Shown here piece after piece: positions 55,916 through 64,000 of a stretch of 64,000 bases of DNA (positions are counted from its first letter, which is position 1; every line of letters begins with the position of its first letter). Position numbers and translations under genes: made by a program. The notes beneath the pieces were generated by a model. That model ran no database searches and was not told where the DNA came from. It worked only from the letters and a program-made list of their open reading frames with translations. Origin of the DNA: Zoogloea sp. (GTDB lineage: Bacteria; Pseudomonadota; Gammaproteobacteria; Burkholderiales; Rhodocyclaceae). The DNA is taken from positions 143,199-207,198 of the forward strand of contig NZ_JAQVCN010000002.1 of assembly GCF_028689785.1 (NCBI RefSeq), given 5' to 3'.

Positions 55916-56884
55916 ATGAGCATTATTGAAAAGGCCGTCGAGCGGCTTGAGCAACTCCAGCGCGCCGCTGGTAACGACAATGCTGCCGCGCGCCAGGAGC
56001 CAGTTGTTCCTGATGCACCCGCTGCAATCCCGCCTGTGCCCGTTGCCGCTGCCGTTGAGCGGCCCGAAGTGAAGGAGCCGGCTGCTGTGGCTCCGGCACC
56101 CCCCCGGGCGCACAACCCTGACCGTTTCGTCGATATCGATCTTGATCGTCTCCACTCCATCGGTATCGTGACCCCCAATGCACCGCGTTCGCTGATCGGC
56201 GATGAGTTCCGTATCGTCAAGCGTCCGCTGCTGCGCAACGTGCAGGGCAAGGGTGCTGCGGAAGTCAAAAACGCCAATCTCATCATGGTGACGAGCTCCT
56301 TGCCCGGTGAGGGCAAGAGCTTCAGCTCCATCAACCTGGCTATCAGCATGGCCATGGAGCTGGACCACACGGTGCTGCTGATCGACGCCGATGTCTCCCG
56401 TCCTTCGGTGCTCAACATCCTGGGGCTGCCGCCGCGAAAGGGCCTGATGGATGTGCTCACATCGAACGACATGCAACTGGGCGACGTGCTCCTGAAGACC
56501 AACATCGAGAAGCTCAGCCTGCTGCCGGCAGGTACGCCGCACCCCCGTGCCACGGAGCTCTTGGCCAGTGATGCCATGAACCATCTGTTGGCCGAACTCG
56601 CCGAGCGTTACTCCGACCGGATCATCGTGTTTGACTCGCCGCCGCTCCTGGTGACCACCGAATCCCGCGTGCTGGCGACGCACATGGGGCAGATCGTGAT
56701 GGTTGTCGAGTCGAATCGTACTACCCAGGCGGCCGTCAAGCAGGCCCTCGCTACCATCGACTCCTGCCCGGTCAGGCTTATGCTGCTTAACAAGGCCCAG
56801 CAGACCAGCGGTGGTTCCTATGGTTACGGCTACGGCTACGGCTACGGTTATGGCTACGGTCAAGGACCAAGGGAGGGCGCGTGA
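55916..56884 (+). CDS. XrtA-associated tyrosine autokinase (BY-kinase)
   Basis: A 322-residue bacterial tyrosine kinase. A Pro/Ala-rich linker (about 25-65) leads to the kinase domain with Walker A SSLPGEGKS (127-135), Walker A' LLIDADVSRPS (154-164) and Walker B IIVFDSPP (236-243). The C-terminus carries seven consecutive YG pairs (302-315), the autophosphorylation cluster. It would phosphorylate itself and tune the chain-length protein upstream. It begins 9 bp after that gene and overlaps the next by 4 bp. Confidence 0.93.
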   Translation: MSIIEKAVERLEQLQRAAGNDNAAARQEPVVPDAPAAIPPVPVAAAVERPEVKEPAAVAPAPPRAHNPDRFVDIDLDRLHSIGIVTPNAPRSLIGDEFRIVKRPLLRNVQGKGAAEVKNANLIMVTSSLPGEGKSFSSINLAISMAMELDHTVLLIDADVSRPSVLNILGLPPRKGLMDVLTSNDMQLGDVLLKTNIEKLSLLPAGTPHPRATELLASDAMNHLLAELAERYSDRIIVFDSPPLLVTTESRVLATHMGQIVMVVESNRTTQAAVKQALATIDSCPVRLMLLNKAQQTSGGSYGYGYGYGYGYGYGQGPREGA

Positions 56885-58425
56885 AGCTCCGTCGTCACCT
56901 CCGGCATCATGGCTCCTTGCCGAGTCTGTGCGTTGCCGCCCTGTCTGCGGCGTTCGCCACCCCGGCCTTTTCCGAGGCCCAGGCGCCGATCTTCCAGACC
57001 GCCGTCAATGTGTCGGAAACCATCACTGATAACGTTCAGTTGCGTAATGGCCCGGATGCCAAAGGCGACTGGATCACCATGATCAGCCCGAGTGTGACTG
57101 CGAGGTCCAATGGTGGGCGGGTTTCGGGAAACCTGCAGGCAGCATTCAATGCGTCGCTCTACGGCCGGGATTCCGACCTCAGTCGCGGCTTCCTGACGCT
57201 GCGTGGTGATGGCAAGGTGACGGCCTGGGAGAACCTGGCTTTTGTCGATCTCAAGGCCTCGGTCAGTCAGGAGGCCTTGTCCAGTCTTGGCGTCCAGTCC
57301 GGGGACAGCCTGACCGGGCGCAGCAACCAGACGAATGTCCGCAACTTCGTCGTCAGTCCTTACCTGATCGGGCGTTTTGCCTCCACAGGCAAGGCCGAGG
57401 TGCGCTATTCCCTTTCGGATACAGACACATCGTCGACGGTGGTCCAGAAGATGCAGACGCGTACCCTGTCGGCCAACCTCACTGATCCGAATGCGTTTGG
57501 CAAGGCTGGTTGGTCTCTGGCCTTCTCTGACAGCATCATCCAGTATTCCGACCGGCGCGACCTCAACAACAGCTCGCTTCGGGGGAGCGCCCTGTTTCAG
57601 TTCAATCCCCAGGTGCAGATGCGCCTCATCGTAGGGTCGGAGTCCAACAACTTCCGTACGGTGGATGACAAGCGTTCGACCATTACCGGCGTTGGCCTGG
57701 ACTGGGTTGCGAGTCCCATGACCAAGTTCTCCGGCTTGTGGGAAGACCGCTTCTTCGGCCCCGGCTACCTGATGAGCGCCAGCCACCAGAGTGGCCGCTA
57801 TGTGATTTCGGCGCGATATTCGAAGGACGCGAGCAATACCAGCCAGTCCCTCAACTCGATGACTCAGTTCGACACCTATGGCTTGCTGATGTCGATGACC
57901 GCTGCCCGCTTCCCCGATTTTGCCGAGCGCGACGCCTTCGTCCGCGCCTACATTGCCGATCGGGGTCTGCCAACACGACTGGGAACCAGCCAGGCGGTGC
58001 TTTCGAGCGGGGTTTTTCTCGATCGACGCATCAACCTGGACATGATGGTGACCAGCCCGAGGAACACGCTCCAGTTCACTGTCTTTCGTTCGGAGCGTTC
58101 CGCTTTGACCACCCAGGATTTCGCGCTCGGACCTGATTTCACCTCCAATACCCATATCAAGGATACGAGTGGTTCGGTCAGCCTTACCCATCTGGTGACG
58201 CCGATCACCTCGGCCACCGTTGCTCTCACGCTGATGCGCAGCCAACAGGAGGGCTCGACTACCGGTGTCGATCTAAGCAACCGTACCCGTCGCATTACGG
58301 CGGGTGTCATGACCCAGTTCACGCCCAAGACAAACGGCTCCCTGATGATCCGCAATAGTGAGGGCAAGGGGACTACGTCCTATACCGAGAACGCCGTCAT
58401 CGGCTCGGTTTCCATCCGGTTCTGA
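56881..58425 (+). CDS. XrtA/PEP-CTERM system-associated outer membrane beta-barrel
   Basis: A 514-residue precursor with a GTG start and a signal peptide (SLPSLCVAALSAAFATPAFSEA). FQTAVNVSETITDNVQLR and long runs of alternating residues ending in ENAVIGSVSIRF mark the beta-barrel family of exosortase-A loci. It may form the outer-membrane pore for the polysaccharide. The start overlaps the kinase stop, indicating coupled translation. Confidence 0.9.
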   Translation: MKLRRHLRHHGSLPSLCVAALSAAFATPAFSEAQAPIFQTAVNVSETITDNVQLRNGPDAKGDWITMISPSVTARSNGGRVSGNLQAAFNASLYGRDSDLSRGFLTLRGDGKVTAWENLAFVDLKASVSQEALSSLGVQSGDSLTGRSNQTNVRNFVVSPYLIGRFASTGKAEVRYSLSDTDTSSTVVQKMQTRTLSANLTDPNAFGKAGWSLAFSDSIIQYSDRRDLNNSSLRGSALFQFNPQVQMRLIVGSESNNFRTVDDKRSTITGVGLDWVASPMTKFSGLWEDRFFGPGYLMSASHQSGRYVISARYSKDASNTSQSLNSMTQFDTYGLLMSMTAARFPDFAERDAFVRAYIADRGLPTRLGTSQAVLSSGVFLDRRINLDMMVTSPRNTLQFTVFRSERSALTTQDFALGPDFTSNTHIKDTSGSVSLTHLVTPITSATVALTLMRSQQEGSTTGVDLSNRTRRITAGVMTQFTPKTNGSLMIRNSEGKGTTSYTENAVIGSVSIRF

Positions 58426-58433
58426 GAGCACTC

Positions 58434-59516
58434 ATGTACGAAGCCTATTTCGGTCTGCGAGGAAAACCCTTTCAGTTGAATCCGGACCCCTCCTTTTTCT
58501 ATGGCAGTCGTGGGCATCGCCGGGCGATGGCCTATCTTGAGTACGGACTACACCAGAACGAGGGTTTTATCGTTGTGACCGGCGAGGTCGGCGCGGGCAA
58601 GACATTGCTGGTGCGCAGCCTCCTGGAGAAGCTCGACCCCGGCAAGATCGTCGCCGCCAATCTGGTCAGCACCCAGATTGATGCGGACGACATTCTGCGG
58701 CTGGTTGCGGCGGCCTTTGGCATTCCCAGCAAACATCTCGTCAAGAGCGACCTGCTGCTGGCGATCGAGGCCTTTCTCGTGTCCACCACGGCGGCTGGCA
58801 AACGTGCTCTGTTGATTGTCGACGAAGCTCAGAACCTGACCCAACGTGCAGTCGAAGAACTGCGCATGCTCTCCAACTTCCAGCTTGAAGACCATGCCCT
58901 GCTGCAGAGCTTTCTGGTCGGGCAGCCCGAGTTTCGCACCATCATGCAGAGCCCGGAGATGGTCCAGTTGCGTCAGCGGGTCATTGCGTCCTACCACCTC
59001 GGTCCTCTGGACGTAACCGAAACTCAGGCCTACGTCGAGCACCGCCTCGGATGTGTTGGCTGGAAGGGCAATCCGACGTTCGATGTCGAGGCCATGAAGG
59101 CCATCTTCAATCACAGCCAGGGGATTCCCCGCCGCATCAATGCCCTCTGCGACCGCATCATGCTGGCTGCTTTTCTGGGCGATCAGCGCCGGATTAGCGC
59201 CGAACTTGTCGAGCAGGTTGCGGCAGAAATGAGCGAGGAGCAGGTGGTGCCGGCGGCACTCCAGAGCGGGTCTCCCTCTCTGGCGACGTTTTCGGAAGTG
59301 CAGCCTGCGGCTATCGACATCCAGCGTATCCTGGCCAATCCCGAGGCTGCCCGGGCCCTCGCCAATGTGGGGCCTGGCTATGATGCGGCTCGCTTCGAGG
59401 AGCGCCTGGCTCTGCTTGAACGGACCCTCTCGACCACCCTGAATGCCCTCAGTCAGTTGATCGGCTCCGCGCAACAGCCAGCCGGTGGTGACGGTAAAGA
59501 GGCGGTGACCAAATGA
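58434..59516 (+). CDS. XrtA-system-associated ExeA-like AAA ATPase
   Basis: A 360-residue protein with an ExeA/GspA-like N-terminus (MYEAYFGLRGKPFQLNPDPSFFYGS), Walker A GEVGAGKT (50-57), Walker B LLIVDEAQ (126-133) and SNFQLEDHALLQSFLVGQPEF. The C-terminal 100 residues are less conserved. The family is found in exosortase-A loci; its exact job (assembly of the export machine or signalling) is unknown. The TGA overlaps the deacetylase ATG. Confidence 0.92.
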   Translation: MYEAYFGLRGKPFQLNPDPSFFYGSRGHRRAMAYLEYGLHQNEGFIVVTGEVGAGKTLLVRSLLEKLDPGKIVAANLVSTQIDADDILRLVAAAFGIPSKHLVKSDLLLAIEAFLVSTTAAGKRALLIVDEAQNLTQRAVEELRMLSNFQLEDHALLQSFLVGQPEFRTIMQSPEMVQLRQRVIASYHLGPLDVTETQAYVEHRLGCVGWKGNPTFDVEAMKAIFNHSQGIPRRINALCDRIMLAAFLGDQRRISAELVEQVAAEMSEEQVVPAALQSGSPSLATFSEVQPAAIDIQRILANPEAARALANVGPGYDAARFEERLALLERTLSTTLNALSQLIGSAQQPAGGDGKEAVTK

Positions 59517-60382
59517 CCGTATCGCATTCCGACCGGGGAGGGGTGACAAACGCCCTGACCATCGACGTGGAAGACTATTTCCAGGTCTCCGCCCTAGCGT
59601 CCCATTTTCCGAAGGACGTCTGGAACAGCACACCCTGCCGGGTTGAGCGCAACGTCGAGCGCATCCTGGAAATGCTTGCCCGCAGCGGTGCCCGGGGGAC
59701 CTTCTTCACACTGGGCTGGATCGCGGAGCGTTATCCCGAGTTGGTGCGGCAGATTGTTGCCGGAGGGCATGAGCTCGCGAGTCATGGCTATGCCCACGAG
59801 CGTGCCAGTGATCAGTCGCCCGAGGCTTTTCTGGCAGACATCAGGCTCGCCAAGGTGGTGCTTGAAGACATTGGGGGCTGCGAGGTGCGGGGCTATCGCG
59901 CGCCGAGCTTCTCGGTCGGCCTGTCCAATCCCTGGGCCCACGGCTGCATCGAAGAGGCCGGCTACGCATACAGTTCCAGTGTGTACCCGGTGAAGCACGA
60001 TCATTACGGCGTTCCTGACGCCCCGCGTTTCCCTTACACGGTGGGCTCGGGGCTCGTCGAGATTCCCATCACCACGGTGCGGCGTTTTGGTCGCAACTGG
60101 CCGGTTGGGGGAGGCGGCTACTTCCGCCTTTTACCTTACCCCGTGTCGGCCTGGGGTATCCGCAAGGTTAATCAGGAAGATCGCAAGCCTGCAATCTTCT
60201 ATTTCCATCCTTGGGAAATCGATCCCGGGCAGCCCGTGGTGCATGAGGCATCCGCCAAGGCGCGCTTCAGGCACTACGTTAACCTCGCTCAAACCGAGGC
60301 CCGTCTTCAGCGTCTTCTCCAGGACTTTTCCTGGGGGCGGATGGACGAAGTGTTTTTGCCCGGCCAGGGTCTGTCTGTTTAA
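59513..60382 (+). CDS. XrtA-system polysaccharide deacetylase
   Basis: A 289-residue NodB-type deacetylase with the DUF3473 C-terminal extension of exosortase-locus members. Metal and catalytic residues are visible: ALTIDVEDYF (D18, D21), FFTLGWIAERYPELVRQI, and SHGYAHE (H91, H95). RAPSFSV and FYFHPWEIDP follow. It removes N-acetyl groups from the nascent polysaccharide. No signal peptide is apparent, as in its family. Confidence 0.94.
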   Translation: MTVSHSDRGGVTNALTIDVEDYFQVSALASHFPKDVWNSTPCRVERNVERILEMLARSGARGTFFTLGWIAERYPELVRQIVAGGHELASHGYAHERASDQSPEAFLADIRLAKVVLEDIGGCEVRGYRAPSFSVGLSNPWAHGCIEEAGYAYSSSVYPVKHDHYGVPDAPRFPYTVGSGLVEIPITTVRRFGRNWPVGGGGYFRLLPYPVSAWGIRKVNQEDRKPAIFYFHPWEIDPGQPVVHEASAKARFRHYVNLAQTEARLQRLLQDFSWGRMDEVFLPGQGLSV

Positions 60383-60393
60383 GGTTTCCCAGC

Positions 60394-61431
60394 ATGGTTT
60401 CCGTTGTCAAAGTGCGTCCCTTCGCAGAGGCTGACTCTGCGCGTTGGAACGAGTTTGTGTTTGCCTGCCCCGGCGCTACCTTCTTTCACCGGATCGAGTG
60501 GCGCGGGATCATGCGGGACGTCTTTCGTCACCGCACCCATTATCTGCTCGCCGAGCGGGACAACAGGATTGTTGCCGTTCTACCCCTGGCAGAAGTGAAG
60601 AGCCGCTTGTTCGGCCATGCCCTCACATCCTTGCCCTTCGCGGTTTACGGGGGGGTCGCGGGGGACGACGCTGAAGCCGTTGCGGCTCTTGAGGCAGCGG
60701 CTGACGATCTGGCTCGCAAGGCTGGCGTCCAGCATCTCGAGTACCGCAATCTCTGCGCCCGTCACACGGACTGGCCGCGGCAGGATGTGTACTTCACGTT
60801 TCGCAAGGAGATCTTTCCGGACGAAGAGGCCAACATGGCGGCGATTCCGCGCAAGCAGCGCGCGATGGTTCGCAAGGGTATCAAGAATGGCCTGGTGGCC
60901 AGCTTCGACAGCACTCCGGATCGTTTCTTCGCCCTGTACTCCGATAACGTGCTGCGCCACGGTACGCCGGCCTTGTCGAAGAAGTTTTTTCAGACCCTGC
61001 TGTCGGTCTTCGGCAAGGATTGCGACATCCTTACCGTGACAACGGCTGATGGCAAGCTTCTCTCCAGTGTGCTGAGCTTCTACTTCCGTGAAGAAATTCT
61101 GCCTTATTACGCCGGGGACGATCTGGCCGCTCGGGATCTGGCAGCCAACGACTTCAAATACTGGGAGTTGATGCGCCACGCCTGTGCCCGGGGTTGCCGC
61201 ATCTTCGACTATGGCCGCAGCAAGGTCGGTACCGGTCCGTTCAGCTTTAAGAAGAACTGGGGTTTTGAACCAACCCCCCTGTCGTATGAATACCGCCTCT
61301 TCAAGCGGGATGCCATACCTCAGAACAATCCCCTGAATCCCAAGTATCGCGCCTTCATCGCCATGTGGCGGCGCTTGCCTCTCGCTGTTGCCAATCGTCT
61401 CGGACCGGCACTGGTCCGCAATCTTGGCTAA
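60394..61431 (+). CDS. FemAB-family PEP-CTERM system-associated protein
   Basis: A 345-residue GNAT-like protein of the FemAB group found in exosortase-A loci (WNEFVFACPGATFFHRIEWRGIMRDVFRHRTHYLLAERDNRIVAVLPLAEVKSRLFG; FDYGRSKVGTGPFSFKKNWGFEP). FemAB relatives transfer amino acids from aminoacyl-tRNA or acyl groups; the substrate here is unknown. It starts 11 bp after the deacetylase. Confidence 0.9.
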   Translation: MVSVVKVRPFAEADSARWNEFVFACPGATFFHRIEWRGIMRDVFRHRTHYLLAERDNRIVAVLPLAEVKSRLFGHALTSLPFAVYGGVAGDDAEAVAALEAAADDLARKAGVQHLEYRNLCARHTDWPRQDVYFTFRKEIFPDEEANMAAIPRKQRAMVRKGIKNGLVASFDSTPDRFFALYSDNVLRHGTPALSKKFFQTLLSVFGKDCDILTVTTADGKLLSSVLSFYFREEILPYYAGDDLAARDLAANDFKYWELMRHACARGCRIFDYGRSKVGTGPFSFKKNWGFEPTPLSYEYRLFKRDAIPQNNPLNPKYRAFIAMWRRLPLAVANRLGPALVRNLG

Positions 61432-61530
61432 GAAGCGGGCCCGCATCATGCCTACTGTATCTGTCTGCAGATGCCGTCCTCGCAGACGGCAGGCGGTGCA
61501 TCACCACCACCCACAACACAGGAAAACTTC

Positions 61531-63042
61531 ATGAGCCCGCTTGTGCAGGTGTTCTCCGCCATTGCGGCCGTCCTGGTCTGGGTGGTTGCCTGGTATTTCG
61601 GGACGGCCCAAGAGGTTTCGTCCATCTGGTGGCGCTCCGACACCTTTGCCCACGGCCTCCTCGTACTGCCGATTTCCGGATGGCTGGCATGGCGCAACAG
61701 GGACCGGCTGGCTGGCCTGTCAGTGCAGCCTTCACTGATCATGGTGTTACCCATTCTGGCTGCCGGTTTCGGCTGGCTGTTGGGTGAGTTGGCCAGCGTT
61801 GCCTCGGTAGCCCATGCGGCCCTGGCCTTCGTCCTGGTTTTCAGCCTAATCGGCGTCCTTGGCTTCCGCCTGGCGCGTCCCCTGGCTTTCCCCATTCTGT
61901 TCCTGCTTTTCGGAGTGCCGATCGGCGAATTCCTACTGCCTGTCATGATGGACTACACGGCCGAGTTCACCGTGGCCGCGGTCCGCTTGTCCGGTGTGCC
62001 GGTTTACCAGGAGGGGCTTCATTTCGTGATCCCCAACGGGCGCTGGTCTGTGGTTGAGGCCTGCAGCGGGGTGCGGTATCTGATCGCCTCGCTGATGGTA
62101 GGCACACTGTATGCCTACCTGAGTTACCGCTCCCTGAAGCGTCGCCTGCTCTTCGTGGCCGCTGCGATTGTCGTGCCGGTGATCGCCAACTGGCTGCGGG
62201 CCTACATGATTGTCATGCTCGGATATCTGAGTGACAACCGTATTGCCACCGGGGTGGATCACCTGCTTTATGGGTGGTTGTTCTTCGGCATCGTCATCAT
62301 TCTGATGTTCTGGATAGGCGGGCGTTGGCGTGAGGATCTTGATCCGGTCGAGGTGGATCGGCCCTTGTCGATGGCCGACGCCACCGCGTCTCGCGGGGGT
62401 TTTGCCCGGGTTCTGCCGCTGGCGTTGGCGATTGCCGCGGCGCCTCTCGCGCTGCGCTACGTGGAGCACTTCGAACTGCTCCATCCGGAGACGGCTGCGT
62501 CGATCCCACAGCTGACGGTTGTTGCTCCCTGGACAGAAACTCAGGCGTCCAGAGCTGAGTTCAAACCCTCGTTCATGGGGTTCCGGGAAGACAGCCTGCG
62601 TCACTACACGGACGGAACGCATGTTGTTTCGGTGTATATCGCCAGTTATGCCAATCAGCAGCCGGGGCATGAGCTTGTCCAGAGCCAGAACACCTTGGTG
62701 CTGCCCAATGATCCGCATTGGAACCGCCTTAACGAAGCCCAGGGGCCGGACTCGGGGGCGGGGCGCTGGCTTGCAACGCGGATATCCCGGGAGTCGATGA
62801 AGGCTTTGGTGTGGTCGGGCTACTGGATCAACGGTCGCCTGGTCACCAGTGATTACCTTGCCAAGGGCTTGCTGGTGCTGGGGCGTCTGCAGGGGCACCC
62901 GGATACCTCGGTGTTCGGTGCAGTCTGGGCATCGGCGGAGGATGACGTGAAGGCGGGGGCCGCTTTGCAGGCCTTCCATCAGGCCAATGGGCGGGCGCTG
63001 CTCGACCAGATCGCCGCTGCCGCCCGGCCTGTTCAGCAATGA
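61531..63042 (+). CDS. xrtA: Exosortase A fused to EpsI domain
   Basis: The ATG at 61531, 7 bp after AGGA, gives 503 residues; the track frame from 61471 adds 20 without support. Residues 1-265 are a polytopic exosortase with the catalytic set C178 (VVEACSGVRYLIASLMVGTLYAYL), R223 (IANWLRAYMIVMLGY) and H244 (DHLLYGW). The C-terminal part from about 290 is an EpsI domain (one helix then a periplasmic region). Exosortases cleave PEP-CTERM tails and hand proteins to the envelope. Fusion to EpsI is the usual XrtA form in this group. Confidence 0.95.
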   Translation: MSPLVQVFSAIAAVLVWVVAWYFGTAQEVSSIWWRSDTFAHGLLVLPISGWLAWRNRDRLAGLSVQPSLIMVLPILAAGFGWLLGELASVASVAHAALAFVLVFSLIGVLGFRLARPLAFPILFLLFGVPIGEFLLPVMMDYTAEFTVAAVRLSGVPVYQEGLHFVIPNGRWSVVEACSGVRYLIASLMVGTLYAYLSYRSLKRRLLFVAAAIVVPVIANWLRAYMIVMLGYLSDNRIATGVDHLLYGWLFFGIVIILMFWIGGRWREDLDPVEVDRPLSMADATASRGGFARVLPLALAIAAAPLALRYVEHFELLHPETAASIPQLTVVAPWTETQASRAEFKPSFMGFREDSLRHYTDGTHVVSVYIASYANQQPGHELVQSQNTLVLPNDPHWNRLNEAQGPDSGAGRWLATRISRESMKALVWSGYWINGRLVTSDYLAKGLLVLGRLQGHPDTSVFGAVWASAEDDVKAGAALQAFHQANGRALLDQIAAAARPVQQ

Positions 63043-64000
63043 GCCCGGCCGAAAAGGACGAACGGATTCTGGTGATGCACGTGGTCTTCAGCTTCGCTGT
63101 CGGCGGGCTGGAGAATGGTGTCGTGAATCTGATCAATCGCCTCGATAGCCGACGTTTTCGGCACGTGGTGGTCGCGCTGACAAAATGTGACCCGGTGTTC
63201 TGTGCCCGGGTGACCCGCCCGGATGTAGAATTTGTCGCACTGCACAAACCTCCGGGTCACAGCTTCAAGCTCTTTCCGGCGCTCTTCCGTCTGTTTCGGA
63301 AGTACCGCCCAGATGTCGTGCATACCCGCAACCTCGCAGCGCTCGAGACAAGCTTGCCGGCATGGCTTGCGGGTGTGCCGGTGCGCATTCATGGCGAGCA
63401 TGGCTGGGATGTCACCGATCCGGACGGGACCAATCCCAAGTATCGCTTGATCCGCCGTCTCCATCGCCCTTTCGTGACCCATTACATCGCGCTTTCGGGG
63501 CACCTCAAGGCCTATCTGCGTGAGGCCATCGGGATTCCGGAGAGCCGTGTGACGCGGATCTGCAACGGGGTGGACCTGAGGCGCTTCGAAGCCCGCGGGC
63601 CGCAGCGAGCCCCGATCGATGGCTCGCCGTTCAACGGTCATGGGCATTACGTCGTGGGGACGGTGGGGCGTTTGCAGGCGGTGAAGGATCAGATGAACCT
63701 TCTACGTGCTTTTGTACTGCTGATCCGGCGGCGGCCCGATCTGGCCTCCGGAACGCGTCTGGTGCTGGCTGGAGATGGGCCGATGCGGGGCACTCTGGAG
63801 GCAGAGATTGCACGAGAGCGTGTTCAGGATCACGTCTGGCTGGCGGGTGAGCGGGGGGATGTGCCGAATGTCAGGCGGGGCTTTGACTGTTTCGTGCTTC
63901 CCTCTCAGGCGGAAGGAATTTCCAACACCATCCTCGAAGCCATGGCGGGCGGTTTGCCGGTGGTGGCCACGGCGGTTGGTGGTAATGGCGAGCTTGTAGA
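63039..64000 (+). CDS. PEP-CTERM/XrtA-associated GT4 glycosyltransferase (5' part, cut by window end)
   Basis: This frame is missing from the ORF track because it runs off the end without a stop. It starts at the ATG overlapping the xrtA stop and gives about 320 residues. Features: VMHVVFSFAVGGLENGVVNLINRL (donor-side N-terminal motif), EHGWDVTDPDGTNPKYRLIRRL, CNGVDLRRF, GTVGRLQAVKDQ and the GT4 EX7E motif (AEGISNTILEAMAGGLPVVAT). It matches the sugar transferase of exosortase-A loci. Confidence 0.93.
   Translation, partial: MSPAEKDERILVMHVVFSFAVGGLENGVVNLINRLDSRRFRHVVVALTKCDPVFCARVTRPDVEFVALHKPPGHSFKLFPALFRLFRKYRPDVVHTRNLAALETSLPAWLAGVPVRIHGEHGWDVTDPDGTNPKYRLIRRLHRPFVTHYIALSGHLKAYLREAIGIPESRVTRICNGVDLRRFEARGPQRAPIDGSPFNGHGHYVVGTVGRLQAVKDQMNLLRAFVLLIRRRPDLASGTRLVLAGDGPMRGTLEAEIARERVQDHVWLAGERGDVPNVRRGFDCFVLPSQAEGISNTILEAMAGGLPVVATAVGGNGELV

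Overview
The window is GC-rich chromosomal DNA, and its gene content and order point to a betaproteobacterium of the Rhodocyclaceae type (Azospira/Dechloromonas-like). The taxonomic call is inference. It rests on the block ndk-rlmN-pilW-rodZ-ispG-hisS-(YfgM)-bamB-der-hfq-hflX-hflK-hflC-hisZ-purA, on exbB-exbD-lpxK-(Trm112)-kdsB-adk, on a TRAP dicarboxylate system with its two-component regulator, on CcoI/CcoS, and on an exosortase-A exopolysaccharide locus. No phage, insertion sequence or CRISPR array was seen.

Region 1 (1-7.4 kb, all +) is an aromatic/organic-acid module: the 3' end of a 4-hydroxy-2-oxovalerate aldolase, a ferredoxin-type NAD(P)H oxidoreductase, a branched-chain-type ABC importer (livH, a fused livM-livG, livF) without its binding protein, two hotdog thioesterases, a dienelactone hydrolase and an alpha/beta hydrolase. 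A pair of palindromic REP-like repeats separates it from the convergent block that follows.

Region 2 (7.5-21.4 kb) holds an exported protein fusing an adenosylcobinamide amidohydrolase (CbiZ) domain to a nitrilase-type amidase domain, sodB behind an IscR-type palindrome, xseA, the exbBD-lpxK-kdsB-adk lipid A/KDO block, a phosphofructokinase, a PEBP-family protein, murJ, accA and tilS.

Region 3 (21.4-30.5 kb) holds dctR/dctS (-) divergent from the TRAP genes dctPQM (+), then ccoI-ccoS for copper delivery to cbb3 oxidase. After ccoS lies a near-consensus FNR/ANR box at -41.5 from a predicted start, followed by a structured stretch of about 110 nt ending in a strong intrinsic terminator. This is a candidate oxygen-regulated small RNA.

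Region 4 (30.5-51.4 kb) is housekeeping: ndk through purA, three tRNA-Leu(CAG) genes in tandem at exact 216-bp intervals on the minus strand, each with its own promoter and terminator, then rnr, rlmB and a HugZ-like protein. The promoter of the third tRNA has a consensus -35 box that overlaps the rnr start codon.

Region 5 (50.6-64 kb) starts with a LolA-like sorting protein divergent from an ABC ATPase and a DUF1302-type beta-barrel, with no permease nearby. It continues into an XrtA/PEP-CTERM exopolysaccharide operon: export lipoprotein, chain-length protein, tyrosine autokinase with a (YG)7 tail, beta-barrel, ExeA-like ATPase, polysaccharide deacetylase, FemAB-like transferase, exosortase A fused to EpsI, and a glycosyltransferase cut by the window end. 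Together these genes make, polymerise, modify and export an extracellular polysaccharide while the exosortase processes PEP-CTERM proteins; no PEP-CTERM substrate gene is visible here.
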